A stretch of DNA of 41,958 nt from Deltaproteobacteria bacterium (GCA_016210055.1 JACQUZ010000071.1:1-41958); one strand, 5' to 3'; positions 19,471 to 27,899 are shown, counted from the first letter of the stretch. Numbers and translations: made by a program. The notes: generated by a model from the sequence alone, not told the origin.

Positions 19471-20721
19471 ATGCCTTCAACGACTCCATGGCGTCCCGTG
19501 CTTTCTGACTCGCTGCGCGATCGCGCGCTCGAGACGGCACACGACATCGCCGACGCCCTTGCCCCATGGGCGAGCGAAGAGCTCACCCATTTCTCGGGCG
19601 AGGAAAGCGAAACGGCCTCGCTCGGAAGCGGGTGCGCGGGCATCGCCCTCTTGCACGCGTACGTCTTCAAAGACGGTGGTGCTGCGGTGGACTTGCTCGA
19701 GCGGGCCATTGGCATTCTTTCCCGGCAGGCCATGGACCCGTGGCTGTATTACGGGTTCTCAGGAATCGCCTGGGCGGCTCACCACGTAAGCGAGCGACTC
19801 GGCCTCGCAGAGGACCCATGCGAGCCGATCGACGAAATCCTAGCGGACCGCGTCATGCGTTCTCCATGGCGTGGGAGTTATGAACTCTTTAACGGATTGG
19901 TCGGTCTTGGAGTGCTGGCGATCGAGCGCGCCCCCCGTCCGCTGGCCGTCGCTTGCGTCCAAGGCGTCATCGATCGACTCGGCGAGCTCGCCGAGAAGAG
20001 CAGCGAGGGGATCACGTGGTTCACTCCCCCCGAGCTTCTCCCTGAGTCAACGCGCGCGGAGGCTCCCGAGGGTTGGCATTGCCTCGGCCTCGCCCATGGC
20101 ATTCCGGGCGTGGTGGGTTTCCTCGCCGCTGCTCTGGAAGCCGGCATTGCCCGAACGACGGCAGGGTATCTTCTCGAGGGAACCGTTGATTGGTTGCTCC
20201 ACCAGCGACGTGAGCTCGCAGACGGGCTGCAGTTTCCCCTTTACGTGGGCAATGGGATCGGCGAATCGCACGGCCAGCTCTCCTGGTGTTATGGTGACCT
20301 GGGCGTAGCGGTGACCATCCTCGCCGCGTCGCGCGCGACGGGAAATGAGCGATGGCGAAGGGAGGCGGTCCTCATCGCCCGCCGCGCGGCTTCCTTATCC
20401 ATGGAGCTCCCAAGCCTTATGAACTCCGGGCTTTGCCATGGAAGCGCGGGGATCGCCCACATGTTCAATCGGGTGTTTCAACACGCTGGGGATGATGCAT
20501 GCCTCTCGGCGGCTCGCACCTGGTATGAGCGCGCTCTCGACCAACGAGTGCCAGGACGAGGAATCGCCGGGTATGCCGCCTGGGCGCCGGACCAGGGCGG
20601 CGTGCCGGCCTGGGTTCCCGAGCCCGGGCTGCTCCTTGGAGCGTCAGGAGTGGGATTGGCTCTCTTGGCCGGAGCTACGAACGTGGAACCGAGGTGGGAT
20701 CGGGTGATGCTGGTGTCCTAG
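19471..20721 (+). CDS. lanC: LanC-like lanthionine synthetase (cyclase)
   Basis: 416 residues from ATG 19471. The alpha/alpha-barrel LanC fold is visible in repeated Gly-rich helices (GSGCAGIALLHAY at about 52-64, YGFSGIAW, GLAHGIPGVVGF at about 206-217, NSGLCHGSAGIAH at about 318-330). Zinc ligands are C273 (SWCYGDLG) and C322-H323 (LCHGSAG); H209 in LAHG is the expected catalytic His. So an active cyclase that adds Cys thiols to dehydrated Ser/Thr is likely. Its natural substrate is the 60-residue peptide encoded just upstream. The 3' end overlaps by four bases, on a CTAG, the convergent minus-strand gene. No LanB domain is fused. Could be a cyclase acting on other peptides too. Confidence 0.9.
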   Translation: MPSTTPWRPVLSDSLRDRALETAHDIADALAPWASEELTHFSGEESETASLGSGCAGIALLHAYVFKDGGAAVDLLERAIGILSRQAMDPWLYYGFSGIAWAAHHVSERLGLAEDPCEPIDEILADRVMRSPWRGSYELFNGLVGLGVLAIERAPRPLAVACVQGVIDRLGELAEKSSEGITWFTPPELLPESTRAEAPEGWHCLGLAHGIPGVVGFLAAALEAGIARTTAGYLLEGTVDWLLHQRRELADGLQFPLYVGNGIGESHGQLSWCYGDLGVAVTILAASRATGNERWRREAVLIARRAASLSMELPSLMNSGLCHGSAGIAHMFNRVFQHAGDDACLSAARTWYERALDQRVPGRGIAGYAAWAPDQGGVPAWVPEPGLLLGASGVGLALLAGATNVEPRWDRVMLVS

Positions 20722-21482
20722 AACTCCGTTCCCCGCCGTTCCGTCACGTTGGCAAGCTCCTTGTCGGCCGCGGGGAGAGCGTCGGCGAGCTCTTTTCGCG
20801 CGAAACCCTCGTCGGAAGATGTGCGAATGAAAGCCATGGCCGCGACGCGCTTGACCCCCGCGTAAGGGTGGCCGAGCACCGTGCGAAAGAGCACGTCCCG
20901 CGCACGAGGAACCGCATTTTCGGCAAGGCTGGCAATCCCGTCGATGGCCCCCAGCATGATGACGACACGCTCCCGATTCGGCTCCACGCCATGGCCTGGC
21001 CCTGGCTGGGGGTCCACGTTCGCCAGGGCGAGCTTTGTCTCGGTGTCCAAGATCTCCGAGAGCAGGCCAAGCGCCCTCTCGTCCCTTAGCTCCGAAGCGG
21101 TCATGGCCAGCCGCCATCTCAATTGCAGCTCGCTCGGCGACGAGCCCCGGTATCGTTCCCCGAGGCGCGCCACGATCTCATCGCCGCGCAGGCGTAGCTC
21201 CTGGAGGTGCCTTTCGATCTCCGCGTCGTTCAGGGTCTCCATCGATCTGAGGAACTGGTCGAGGAGCGGATCGACCCCAGCCACGCGCCGTGGCGAAGGA
21301 ACTTGCAGCACGCGCGACTTGTCCAGGGTGCTGGACACAGAGGTTCCCGCCTGATCGGCAGGTCCAGTAGTGCTACGCAGGTTCTCTTCGGAATCGCCGA
21401 GCCACAAGAACAGCGCCAAAGTGGCAAGGCCTAGGGTCACAAGAAGAGCGAGACGTACAATCTTCCGACCATGTGTCATCAC
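20718..21482 (-). CDS. Membrane-anchored helical-repeat protein
   Basis: 254 residues from ATG 21482 (a second ATG lies one codon later). A single N-terminal membrane segment (about 8-28, RLALLVTLGLATLALFLWLG) is followed by a Ser/Thr-rich linker and a helical region (about 75-245) with HEAT-like pairs, for example RERVVIMLGAIDGIAS and RVAAMAFIRTSSDEGF. No catalytic motif. It is convergent with lanC, overlapping its last four bases, so the two share a CTAG. It may be unrelated to lanthipeptide maturation. A sigma-54-like site lies about 31 bases upstream of the start, which is rather close. The FG-GAP gene diverges from it. Confidence 0.65.
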   Translation of the reverse strand: MMTHGRKIVRLALLVTLGLATLALFLWLGDSEENLRSTTGPADQAGTSVSSTLDKSRVLQVPSPRRVAGVDPLLDQFLRSMETLNDAEIERHLQELRLRGDEIVARLGERYRGSSPSELQLRWRLAMTASELRDERALGLLSEILDTETKLALANVDPQPGPGHGVEPNRERVVIMLGAIDGIASLAENAVPRARDVLFRTVLGHPYAGVKRVAAMAFIRTSSDEGFARKELADALPAADKELANVTERRGTEF

Positions 21483-21512
21483 CCGCCGACCGTATTTGAG
21501 CGCGACCCATTA

Positions 21513-21528
21513 CGCAATGCCCTGGCCG
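21513..21528 (-). promoter_or_regulatory. Possible sigma-54 promoter, moderate
   Basis: Minus-strand CGGCCAGGGCATTGCG: GG and GC 10 bases apart, TTGC at -12, but -24 only CGGC matches well. Placed 31 bases upstream of the helical-repeat gene, implying a leader of about 20 bases. Confidence 0.3.
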
Positions 21529-21595
21529 CGCTTTTTAATTCACGGAAGAAGATTTAAGTACCCCCCATTGGGCGGCTCGTGAATAGTGCCGTCCC

Positions 21596-23668
21596 ATGAA
21601 ACACAACACGATTCGCACGAAAGCACTCCTGGCAACGCTGTCGCTCGGTTTCACCCCGGTCGCCGAGGCGGCCGTGGCGTTTCCCGACGCGCCCTGTGGT
21701 GGCGCCCCTGGCTACGAGGAGACCCTTGATAGCCCCACGCCCCCATACTCCCAGGCGGACGTGGACCGCTGGCGCGAGGACTTCAGCATCGATAGGGGGG
21801 ATTGGAACGACGGATTCGGGTATACGGTGCCATTTGACGAGCCATATCGGCCAATGGGACGGCTCTTCGCTGGCTTGTACGTCCTGGATTACGCGGGAAG
21901 AGGAAGCTCGAGCAGTCGCCTAAGAGATGCCTACGAGCTCGTCGATGATCACGTGGATGACATAGACCCGTCGTGCGATGCCTCCCCGGTGGCCAAGTAC
22001 CAGGGATGGTGGAACGTCACCGTGTACAAGCCCTTCTTTTACTCGTTCACGCCAGTGGAGCGTGCCTCTGTCTTGGTGCACGAAGCGAGACACGATTCCT
22101 CCTTCTGTGGTGCGGGCTGCTGGCATGACAAGTGCCAGCAGGGACCGAAGAAGGGAAGCTACGATTGCGACGCCTCCCTCGGCGAAAATGGCCCCTACGC
22201 GCACGAGGTGAAGTACCTGGCTGCCTTCTACGAGGAATCGTGCCAAATGCCGGCACGCTTGGGACCCAACGTGGTCGTGAACCGCTTCGTGCGGGCACGA
22301 ATTCGGGGTTCCGTGAATTACTTGCTTTCCGCCGCCTTCAATAAGGATCCGAGCTTCGTCTTGGGGCAACTGGGTTGCTTTGATTTCTCTACCGCTGGTT
22401 CTGCGGTTACCGGATCTGACCCCGTGTCACGAATGACCAGGCCAGTTCTTACCGGTGACTTCGACGGCAACGGGTCGGCCGACGTTCTCACCTTCGGCGA
22501 CGAGCGGGGAGCCTGGGTATCTCTGAGGAATGGGGAGCGCTATGAGAGCAGCCAGTGGGCAGACTTCGCGCTCAAGAACACGCGGCTCCACGTCGGAGAC
22601 GTCAATGGCGATGGCAAGACCGATCTGATTCGCTTTGACGAAACCACGTTCGATCGCCAGCCGTTCGGTGGTCCCACGACCAAGAAACTTGGCAGCGTAC
22701 ACGTCGGGCTCTCTAATGGCCGATCCTTCGTCATTCGCAAGTGGGCTGACTTGGACCTTCATGGCTCCATGGCAATCGTGGTCGGCGACTTCAATGGGGA
22801 CAGAAAAGCCGACTTCGCGCGCTTCCAATCCGACGTGGGGCCCGGCCCAATTCCAAGTGCCATCAATACGAATCCCACTGGCTACATCGGACCGCGCGGG
22901 GGGAACCCATTGAGCTTGCCATCCACGTTGCGCCCACCGCCCTTTACCATGTCCCCAGGTCCGGTGCTCGTCGGGATTTCCGGCCGTGGGGCGTTCTATG
23001 CGCGGGATTGGGTCAATTACTCCGCAACGAACCTCGATCGGATCATCGTCGGTAAGTTCAATGACGACGACACCGATGACGTGGCCATCCTGGATCGAAC
23101 GGACCAAGAGATCGTCGTCTTGCGCTCAAGCGGCGCCCAGTTCGACGTGGTGAGCACAGGAGTCGCCCTCCCGGGCTCTCTCCACGACACGGGCGATTTC
23201 AATGGAGACGGGCTCGCGGACCTCATTTCAGTGGAACGGGGCACCCCGGGATCCATCTTCGTCGCCGCGGCTACTGGTACCGGCTGGGAGGTCAAGTTCA
23301 GCGCGTCGAGAAAGGGCGACGCCGGCCTACCCGCGCGCCTCGGCACCGGGGATTTTGATGGTGACGGTCTTACCGATTACCTGACCGCGGAAGAGGGCTG
23401 TCCCGGCACCTTCTTGGTGGGCCGTTCCGACGGGACCGGGTTCTCCCCGTCGCGCTGGTCCTGGGGTACCTGCCTTTCGAACCAGGACCGATTGGTCGTC
23501 ATCGACTTCATCGATTACTTGCCAGGGGGAAAGGACATCGCTCTGGTGTCTACCGATACGGGCGCGATTCGAGTGGGCATCTCGAATTGGTGGGAAGAGA
23601 TGCGGAAGGAGGCTCCCTCCGGCGGCGGGAGGGGAGGAAACAGCACCATTCCACGCCACCAGCTGTAG
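21596..23668 (+). CDS. Secreted HExxH metallopeptidase-like protein with FG-GAP repeats
   Basis: 690 residues from ATG 21596. Signal peptide about 1-25 (ALLATLSLGFTPVAEA). The first 240 residues hold a metallopeptidase-like motif HEARH at 162-166 with a second acidic helix (YAHEVKYLAAFYEE, about 201-214) that could give the third ligand, and eight Cys, some likely disulfides. From about 280 to 690 there are FG-GAP/VCBS-type repeats with Asp/Gly-rich calcium-binding loops: DFDGNGSAD, DVNGDGKTD, DFNGDRKAD, KFNDDDTDD, DFNGDGLAD, DFDGDGLTD, giving a beta-propeller. The protein is predicted to be secreted and adhesive, with possible peptidase activity. Diverges from the membrane-anchored helical gene; no clear promoter was found in the 113-base gap. 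Confidence 0.8.
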   Translation: MKHNTIRTKALLATLSLGFTPVAEAAVAFPDAPCGGAPGYEETLDSPTPPYSQADVDRWREDFSIDRGDWNDGFGYTVPFDEPYRPMGRLFAGLYVLDYAGRGSSSSRLRDAYELVDDHVDDIDPSCDASPVAKYQGWWNVTVYKPFFYSFTPVERASVLVHEARHDSSFCGAGCWHDKCQQGPKKGSYDCDASLGENGPYAHEVKYLAAFYEESCQMPARLGPNVVVNRFVRARIRGSVNYLLSAAFNKDPSFVLGQLGCFDFSTAGSAVTGSDPVSRMTRPVLTGDFDGNGSADVLTFGDERGAWVSLRNGERYESSQWADFALKNTRLHVGDVNGDGKTDLIRFDETTFDRQPFGGPTTKKLGSVHVGLSNGRSFVIRKWADLDLHGSMAIVVGDFNGDRKADFARFQSDVGPGPIPSAINTNPTGYIGPRGGNPLSLPSTLRPPPFTMSPGPVLVGISGRGAFYARDWVNYSATNLDRIIVGKFNDDDTDDVAILDRTDQEIVVLRSSGAQFDVVSTGVALPGSLHDTGDFNGDGLADLISVERGTPGSIFVAAATGTGWEVKFSASRKGDAGLPARLGTGDFDGDGLTDYLTAEEGCPGTFLVGRSDGTGFSPSRWSWGTCLSNQDRLVVIDFIDYLPGGKDIALVSTDTGAIRVGISNWWEEMRKEAPSGGGRGGNSTIPRHQL

Positions 23669-23769
23669 CGGATGGCCTTGTAACCAAGCCATACCATTCC
23701 GAGCGTTTCCGCGCGCCCATTGAGCGCATGTCTTCCTCCTTGCAGCATGCCTGCGCAGCGAACTGAGAA

Positions 23770-23784
23770 GATCGCTTCGCGATC
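23770..23784. repeat. Short perfect hairpin downstream of the FG-GAP gene
   Basis: GATCGC-TTC-GCGATC is a 6-bp stem with 3-base loop, about 100 bases after the FG-GAP stop codon. No T-run follows, so it is at best a weak terminator. The 272-base gap 23669-23940 also contains the promoter of the next gene (23875-23890); I see no other gene in it. Confidence 0.3.
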
Positions 23785-23874
23785 CGGCAACGAGTGACAT
23801 GGAGTGAGATCAGTTTCGCGCAGTTCCCTTTCGACAACGAGACACAAGCGGTCGGTTTCCCAGGAGTCCGTCCA

Positions 23875-23890
23875 TGGCACGTTGCGTGCT
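23875..23890 (+). promoter_or_regulatory. Sigma-54 (-24/-12) promoter of the 175-aa gene
   Basis: TGGCACGTTGCGTGCT: TGGCACG exact, 4-base gap, then GTGCT at -12 (consensus TTGCT), 11 of 12 fixed positions. The transcript would start near 23901, 40 bases before the ATG at 23941. Confidence 0.65.
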
Positions 23891-23940
23891 TTTCGCTTGC
23901 GGAGCGCGGACGGCCAGGATTCGAGGGCGTGGAGGTTGCC

Positions 23941-24468
23941 ATGAGTTCTTTTTCGCTTCAAGACATCTACGAGTATCGCTTGCTCAAGCTGCGGCGGCAT
24001 GTCGAGCGACGCGTCCTGTCGACTCGTGACCAGCTGCGCTTGCGGGAGCTTGAAAAGCTCTTCGAAACCCCCGAGTCCTTCGGACGTGCATTGCTGCATG
24101 TCAAGCTACCTGGAATTGTCCAATCGAGCCGTGGGTTCGAAATCATTACGATTCAGGCCATCGGCGGGCACGAAATCGTCCTCGCGCCGGCCCCATCCTT
24201 GGCATGTAGCGAGATCGCGTGCGTCGCGCTCCTCGAGCCTGCCTCAGGAAGGGCGTATTCATTCTCATTTCAAGCGATATCGTCCTTCTCTCGACCCCAG
24301 GCAGGGACAGCTCTGCGTGGCGCGCTGGTTGGAATTCCGGCCATGCTTGCGCCGGATGGCGACGCAGTCGATGGCCTCGCCACGAAGCCGCTCATCCCAT
24401 CCTTGCAAAGGGCCCTCGGCCGAAGGGCAAATGGGCGCCGACGCGACTCAAATCCTGATCTCATCTAG
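23941..24468 (+). CDS. Hypothetical protein, possible PilZ-like domain
   Basis: 175 residues from ATG 23941; GAGG lies 8-11 bases upstream. The N-terminus is a basic helical stretch (YEYRLLKLRRHVERRV at about 10-25) followed by ELEKLFETPESFGR and a beta-rich segment (about 57-130) with VQSSRGFEIITIQ. This could be a PilZ-like barrel but lacks a clear RxxxR plus (D/N)xSxxG signature, so I do not assign it. No signal peptide or membrane segment. Its C-terminal 30 residues are Arg-rich. It converges with the following lipoprotein gene, with 43 bases between stops. Its strong sigma-54 promoter argues for a regulated, real gene. Confidence 0.55.
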   Translation: MSSFSLQDIYEYRLLKLRRHVERRVLSTRDQLRLRELEKLFETPESFGRALLHVKLPGIVQSSRGFEIITIQAIGGHEIVLAPAPSLACSEIACVALLEPASGRAYSFSFQAISSFSRPQAGTALRGALVGIPAMLAPDGDAVDGLATKPLIPSLQRALGRRANGRRRDSNPDLI

Positions 24469-24511
24469 CATGGGATGGTCAAGCGACACCCCGGGAGCCA
24501 TTACCAAGTCA

Positions 24512-26656
24512 TTAGCGCAATGGACGCAGGCCACAGATGCTTCCCGCCGGGCACTCGCACACGTCGATGTTCTCGGGAAAGCCGTAGCGCAAGCCAGCAT
24601 CGTTGACGCAGCGCACGCCCAAGCCGGCACACTCGGCGTCGCCGTCGCAGTCGCCTTCGCCCACGGAACAGGGGCCGCAATCGCGGCAGGTGTCCGGGTG
24701 GCCCGGAGCATGGGGGCACTCGCACATGTCCCAGTTCGCGGGAAGTCCGTATCGCGCGCCTACGTCATTCCTGCACACCGCCGGTGCCGCGCACTCCGCG
24801 TCGCTGTCGCAGTCGCCTGTTCCCATGGGGCATGGACCACAAAGCGTGCAATAGCTCGCGTCGTTCACGGGCACCGGGCACTCGCACACGTCCCAGTTCG
24901 GCGGGAGGCCATAGCGCGCGCCCACATCGTTGCGGCAGATGTAAGCGCCCACGCACTCCTCGTCGCTGTCGCAGTCGCCCTCACCCGGATCGCACGGGCC
25001 GCAAAGCGTGCAATAGGCGGCGTCGTTCTCGGGCACCTGGCAATGCGGATCGGTGCCGCCTTGGAACTCCTGCAGGTTGGTCAGGCCATCTCCGTCTGGA
25101 TCTTCGCTCGCGTCGCCGTCATGGTTCGGATTGAGGTCATGCTCGCTCTCCCACGAATCCGCCATGCCGTCGGTATCTAGGTCACCGCAGTCCGTGGTGA
25201 GATACCGGATATCGTCGCCGAAGCGCAAGACTGCGCACGCCGTCCCGATCTTGGGCACGAGGGTCGCCTGCGAAATGGGCGCGAAGCCATCCTCGATCTC
25301 CCCCTCGATGTACGCTTCGAGCGCCTGGCCGAGCAGGAAACATCCTGGATGGGCGGTTACGACAAAACATGCACCGCCCACCAGGAGCTCCGTGAGCAGG
25401 CTCAAGTCCACGCTCGAGTTGATCTCGTCGAGCTCGAACCCAACACGGGTGCCGTTCGGCTCCTCGCGTGCGACCATGCGCAAGTCACCGTCCAGGGTGA
25501 TGCTCGGGTTGTCACCGAATACCTCGGCCTTGAGGTAAATCCTCGTGTGGAGGGTGAACGGGTCAATGACGGTTACCTGAACGCCCTCCCGGTACGGAAT
25601 CGGTGGGAATCCCCGTGGCACGTATGGCTGCGGCGCCCAGTAGGCGCGGTCGTCGAAGTGAAGCGCGTGGCCGACAATGGCCTCGAGGCGACGGCGGAAT
25701 GTCTCCATCTCGAGGGGAAACACCTGCACCCCGCACGTACCAGAGGCAGGATTGCAGGTCCAGCTCGAGCGCGCGGCAATCCATTGGGGGCTCGCCCGCA
25801 GCTCGGAGTGCGGGATGGTGAGCACCGGCTGGTGGCCATCGTCCTCGTCGATCCAGCGGCAAGTTGTTGAGGTTGCGCCGAATGTGCGATCGAACACCAC
25901 CCTGCCCGGATCGTTGTCGGTGCGGTTCAAGACAAGCCGAATGCGCTGCAAGCAAAGGCCATCAGTGCCGCGCTTCTCAAGCCGGACCTGCGTGATGTCT
26001 GCGAGCTCGGGCGGAAAGGCCAGCTCGTACACGACGGTGGACCCGCGCTTGAAGTCATCCTCATCGTAGTCGAGCCACGTGCTGCTTCCACTTGGCACGG
26101 TCGTGGTGGTGGTCGCCGTGGCGCCCACCCCTACCGAATTCAGGTGCACGTTGACCGCGTCGTCCGTCCCGGCATCGCTCACGTCGGCTGTCGTGATCTC
26201 GAGCTGGGCCCAGTAGACGGGGCGGGACACGCTGTCACGGGTGAAGGCACACCGCACGCCCGAGTACTTGCTCGTGCTTGCATCGTAGGTGAGGACTCGG
26301 TAGCAGTAGAGCGCATCGGGCGACAGGCCCGTGTCCGTGAAGGTGGTGGAGCCGGTGAGGGCCCCGTAGGTCGCGACCGTGGTCCATGAGCCCGTGTAGC
26401 CGAGGCGGCGTTGCAGTCCGTAGCCGGCCTCGAGGCTTGTTCGATCGATCCATGACACCTCCAGGCGGTCCGCTCGCCGTGACGAGATGCGCACATCAGG
26501 CGGCTCCAGCGTGGGGGGCTGCGGCTCGAGGCATTCCTGGCAAGATGCGAGGGGCGAGCTCGTGGTTTCGGTCGCCCCGTCGTCGAGTTCGTTTTCGGCC
26601 CCGCAAGCAATGACCGCGCCGAGCAAGGGAACGCCAAAGACGAGTGCGAGCTTCAT
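24512..26656 (-). CDS. Fn3/PLAT/TSP3 lipoprotein with three Cys-rich repeats
   Basis: 714 residues from ATG 26656, with GGAGG upstream. Lipobox VIACGAEN near residue 17. Order of parts: Fn3-like domain (about 55-140, with RLEVSWIDRTS and CYRVLTYD), PLAT/LH2-like domain (about 150-215; ITTADVSDAGTDDAVNVHL and WLDYDEDDFKRG are characteristic), a long unassigned middle (about 220-520), a thrombospondin type-3 calcium segment (about 520-565; DTDGMADSWE, DPDGDGLTNLQEF), then three Cys-rich repeats of about 53 residues to the end. It is probably displayed on the surface and stabilised by Ca and disulfides. Family function is unknown. It shares a divergent intergenic region with nothing on its left side and is followed, downstream and convergent, by the 175-aa gene. 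Confidence 0.8.
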   Translation of the reverse strand: MKLALVFGVPLLGAVIACGAENELDDGATETTSSPLASCQECLEPQPPTLEPPDVRISSRRADRLEVSWIDRTSLEAGYGLQRRLGYTGSWTTVATYGALTGSTTFTDTGLSPDALYCYRVLTYDASTSKYSGVRCAFTRDSVSRPVYWAQLEITTADVSDAGTDDAVNVHLNSVGVGATATTTTTVPSGSSTWLDYDEDDFKRGSTVVYELAFPPELADITQVRLEKRGTDGLCLQRIRLVLNRTDNDPGRVVFDRTFGATSTTCRWIDEDDGHQPVLTIPHSELRASPQWIAARSSWTCNPASGTCGVQVFPLEMETFRRRLEAIVGHALHFDDRAYWAPQPYVPRGFPPIPYREGVQVTVIDPFTLHTRIYLKAEVFGDNPSITLDGDLRMVAREEPNGTRVGFELDEINSSVDLSLLTELLVGGACFVVTAHPGCFLLGQALEAYIEGEIEDGFAPISQATLVPKIGTACAVLRFGDDIRYLTTDCGDLDTDGMADSWESEHDLNPNHDGDASEDPDGDGLTNLQEFQGGTDPHCQVPENDAAYCTLCGPCDPGEGDCDSDEECVGAYICRNDVGARYGLPPNWDVCECPVPVNDASYCTLCGPCPMGTGDCDSDAECAAPAVCRNDVGARYGLPANWDMCECPHAPGHPDTCRDCGPCSVGEGDCDGDAECAGLGVRCVNDAGLRYGFPENIDVCECPAGSICGLRPLR
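24545..25030 (-). repeat. Three tandem Cys-rich coding repeats
   Basis: Three successive units of about 160 bases, each encoding C-x2-CGPC, GDCD-D-EC, ND-G-RYG-P and CECP. Units 1 and 2 are very close (both with RNDVGARYGLP), unit 3 is diverged (CVNDAGLRYGFP). The near-identity of units 1 and 2 at the protein level suggests recent duplication, and the number may vary between strains. Confidence 0.8.
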
Positions 26657-26687
26657 GACGAGGCCTCCGTGTCCGGCGACCCGCCTC

Positions 26688-26703
26688 TGCACCGCCCGTG
26701 CCC
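26688..26703 (-). promoter_or_regulatory. Possible sigma-54 promoter of the Fn3/PLAT lipoprotein gene
   Basis: Minus-strand GGGCACGGGCGGTGCA: 10 of 12 fixed positions (first base G, -12 part GTGCA), with GG and GC 10 bases apart. The expected transcript start (about 26677) lies about 20 bases before the ATG, leaving room for the GGAGG site. Confidence 0.45.
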
Positions 26704-26741
26704 GTGCGCAGGAAAAGCAACCCCTGGAATAGATAGGCCAT

Positions 26742-26794
26742 GTCACGCCAGCGTCACACCGAGAGAGGTTACGGTGAGCGGTGACAGCGGTGAC
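26742..26794. promoter_or_regulatory. Cluster of four GTGAC/GTCAC boxes
   Basis: GTCAC at 26742 and 26753 and the reverse form GTGAC at 26781 and 26790 make two pairs (11 and 9 bases apart) facing each other, 40-90 bases upstream of the sigma-54-like site at 26688-26703. This looks like an activator binding region; no protein can be named. Confidence 0.35.
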
Positions 26795-26928
26795 AGGTCG
26801 TTCCCGTCAAGCGGGGCTACTCCCCCTCGTTGTCGTCGCTTGCAGCTTTGGGGCTCCAAAAGGAACCACCCAGGGAAGAGCCAACGGCGTGCTGCAAGAA
26901 GAAGTACGACTGCTGCTACAAGGGCTAG
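26781..26928 (+). pseudogene. Possible decayed small lipoprotein gene
   Basis: From GTG 26781 one frame reads a lipoprotein-like start (GLLPLVVVACSFG). About 30 codons later the +1 frame reads CCKKKYDCCYKG and stops at TAG (26926-26928). Joined by a frameshift somewhere before 26884, they would make a very small Cys-rich lipoprotein. It ends on the CTAG where the next minus-strand gene also ends. No ribosome site is good, and the match could be chance. Confidence 0.25.
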
Positions 26929-27848
26929 AACTTCGCCGCCAAGTCAATCCCCACGCCCATGATGTTCGAGTCGCGGAAGACCTCGTCGAGCGGCATGGTG
27001 AAGCGGCCGGCGGCGGAGAAGTGCTTGTGGTCGTAGCGCAGGCCTAGATCCATGGCGTGAACGAACCTCTCTTCATCCTTTTCCACATCATTCAAGCGGG
27101 CCGAGGTCGAGAGCTCGCCAATCGCCGCGAGACCGGGCACGATCTCATAGCCGCCGCCGACCCCCAAGCGCATGAGGTAGTTGGACTTGTCGTCTTCCTC
27201 ATCACCGGTTGGGACGTACGCCCGGAAGCCCAATTGTCCCTGAGCGAAGACCTTGCCGCTGGAAATCGCCAAGTCGCCATCCAGCCCCGCAGCCACGGTT
27301 TCGAACGCATGGCGCCCGGGATCGGTCGCAGCGCTGTACATCGCCGCCGTTCCGATGGTCATGGCATCGCGCAGGTAGTCCATGACCGCGGGGTCGGTGA
27401 GGTTGGTGACGTTCTTTGGCTTGTCGAGGCTCGTCGCCGTGAAGCCAGAAACCGAGGCGCCGACTCCCGCCTTTACCGCCAAGTCCCCAGGGCCGTCAAT
27501 CGGTGCGACGTAGCGGGCCCCTAGAGTGGCATTGCCGAGAAGGGTCTTGTCTGCCTTCGCGTCCTTGTCGTTCGTATAGAACGTAATGGGCAATCGCCCG
27601 GAGATCTTGACGTTGGGGTGAACGGCGATTTCCGCCGTTACATCGGTCGAAAAGAGGTGCGATGCGCTGATCTTCTTGCCTGCGTTGTCCAAGATGTCGA
27701 CCTTCCCGGCGCCAGTGCTCACGCCAACGGCACTTCCGCTAGAAAGGTCCGCTGAGCGAAACAAGCTCAGCGTTTCCGCGTGGACTGGCAGCGAGGAGAA
27801 CCCGAGCACGACGGCTGGAATGCAGGCAAGCGAACGAGAGCGAGACAT
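26925..27848 (-). CDS. Beta-barrel outer membrane protein-like
   Basis: 307 residues from ATG 27848; GGAGG lies 9-13 bases upstream, and nearer or farther ATGs are rejected on spacing. Signal peptide about 1-26 (SLACIPAVVLGFSSLPVHA). The rest alternates short beta strands and polar loops (LGARYVAPID, LAVKAGVGASVSGF, FRAYVPTGDEEDDKSNYLMRL) and ends in F (AAKF), typical of outer membrane barrels. No specific family recognised; it looks like a small transport or structural porin. It ends on CTAG shared with the putative decayed gene. A strong sigma-54 promoter lies about 52-67 bases upstream, and a GCCGGCC-AA-GGCCGGC hairpin lies in its leader (about 27870-27885). Confidence 0.7.
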   Translation of the reverse strand: MSRSRSLACIPAVVLGFSSLPVHAETLSLFRSADLSSGSAVGVSTGAGKVDILDNAGKKISASHLFSTDVTAEIAVHPNVKISGRLPITFYTNDKDAKADKTLLGNATLGARYVAPIDGPGDLAVKAGVGASVSGFTATSLDKPKNVTNLTDPAVMDYLRDAMTIGTAAMYSAATDPGRHAFETVAAGLDGDLAISSGKVFAQGQLGFRAYVPTGDEEDDKSNYLMRLGVGGGYEIVPGLAAIGELSTSARLNDVEKDEERFVHAMDLGLRYDHKHFSAAGRFTMPLDEVFRDSNIMGVGIDLAAKF

Positions 27849-27899
27849 GGTCATATCCTCCATATTCCGCCGGCCAAGGCCGGCTCGCGCGGACACCTA

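Noticed and set aside
20718..20721. Shared CTAG at convergent gene ends (also at 26925-26928) as a special signal
   Set aside because: TAG stops on both strands make CTAG by geometry; the second case involves a doubtful gene.
23550..23942. Minus-strand frame with an AAGGAGG site before an ATG at about 23730
   Set aside because: It runs back into the FG-GAP gene, has low-complexity Arg/Ser/Pro sequence and no conserved motif.
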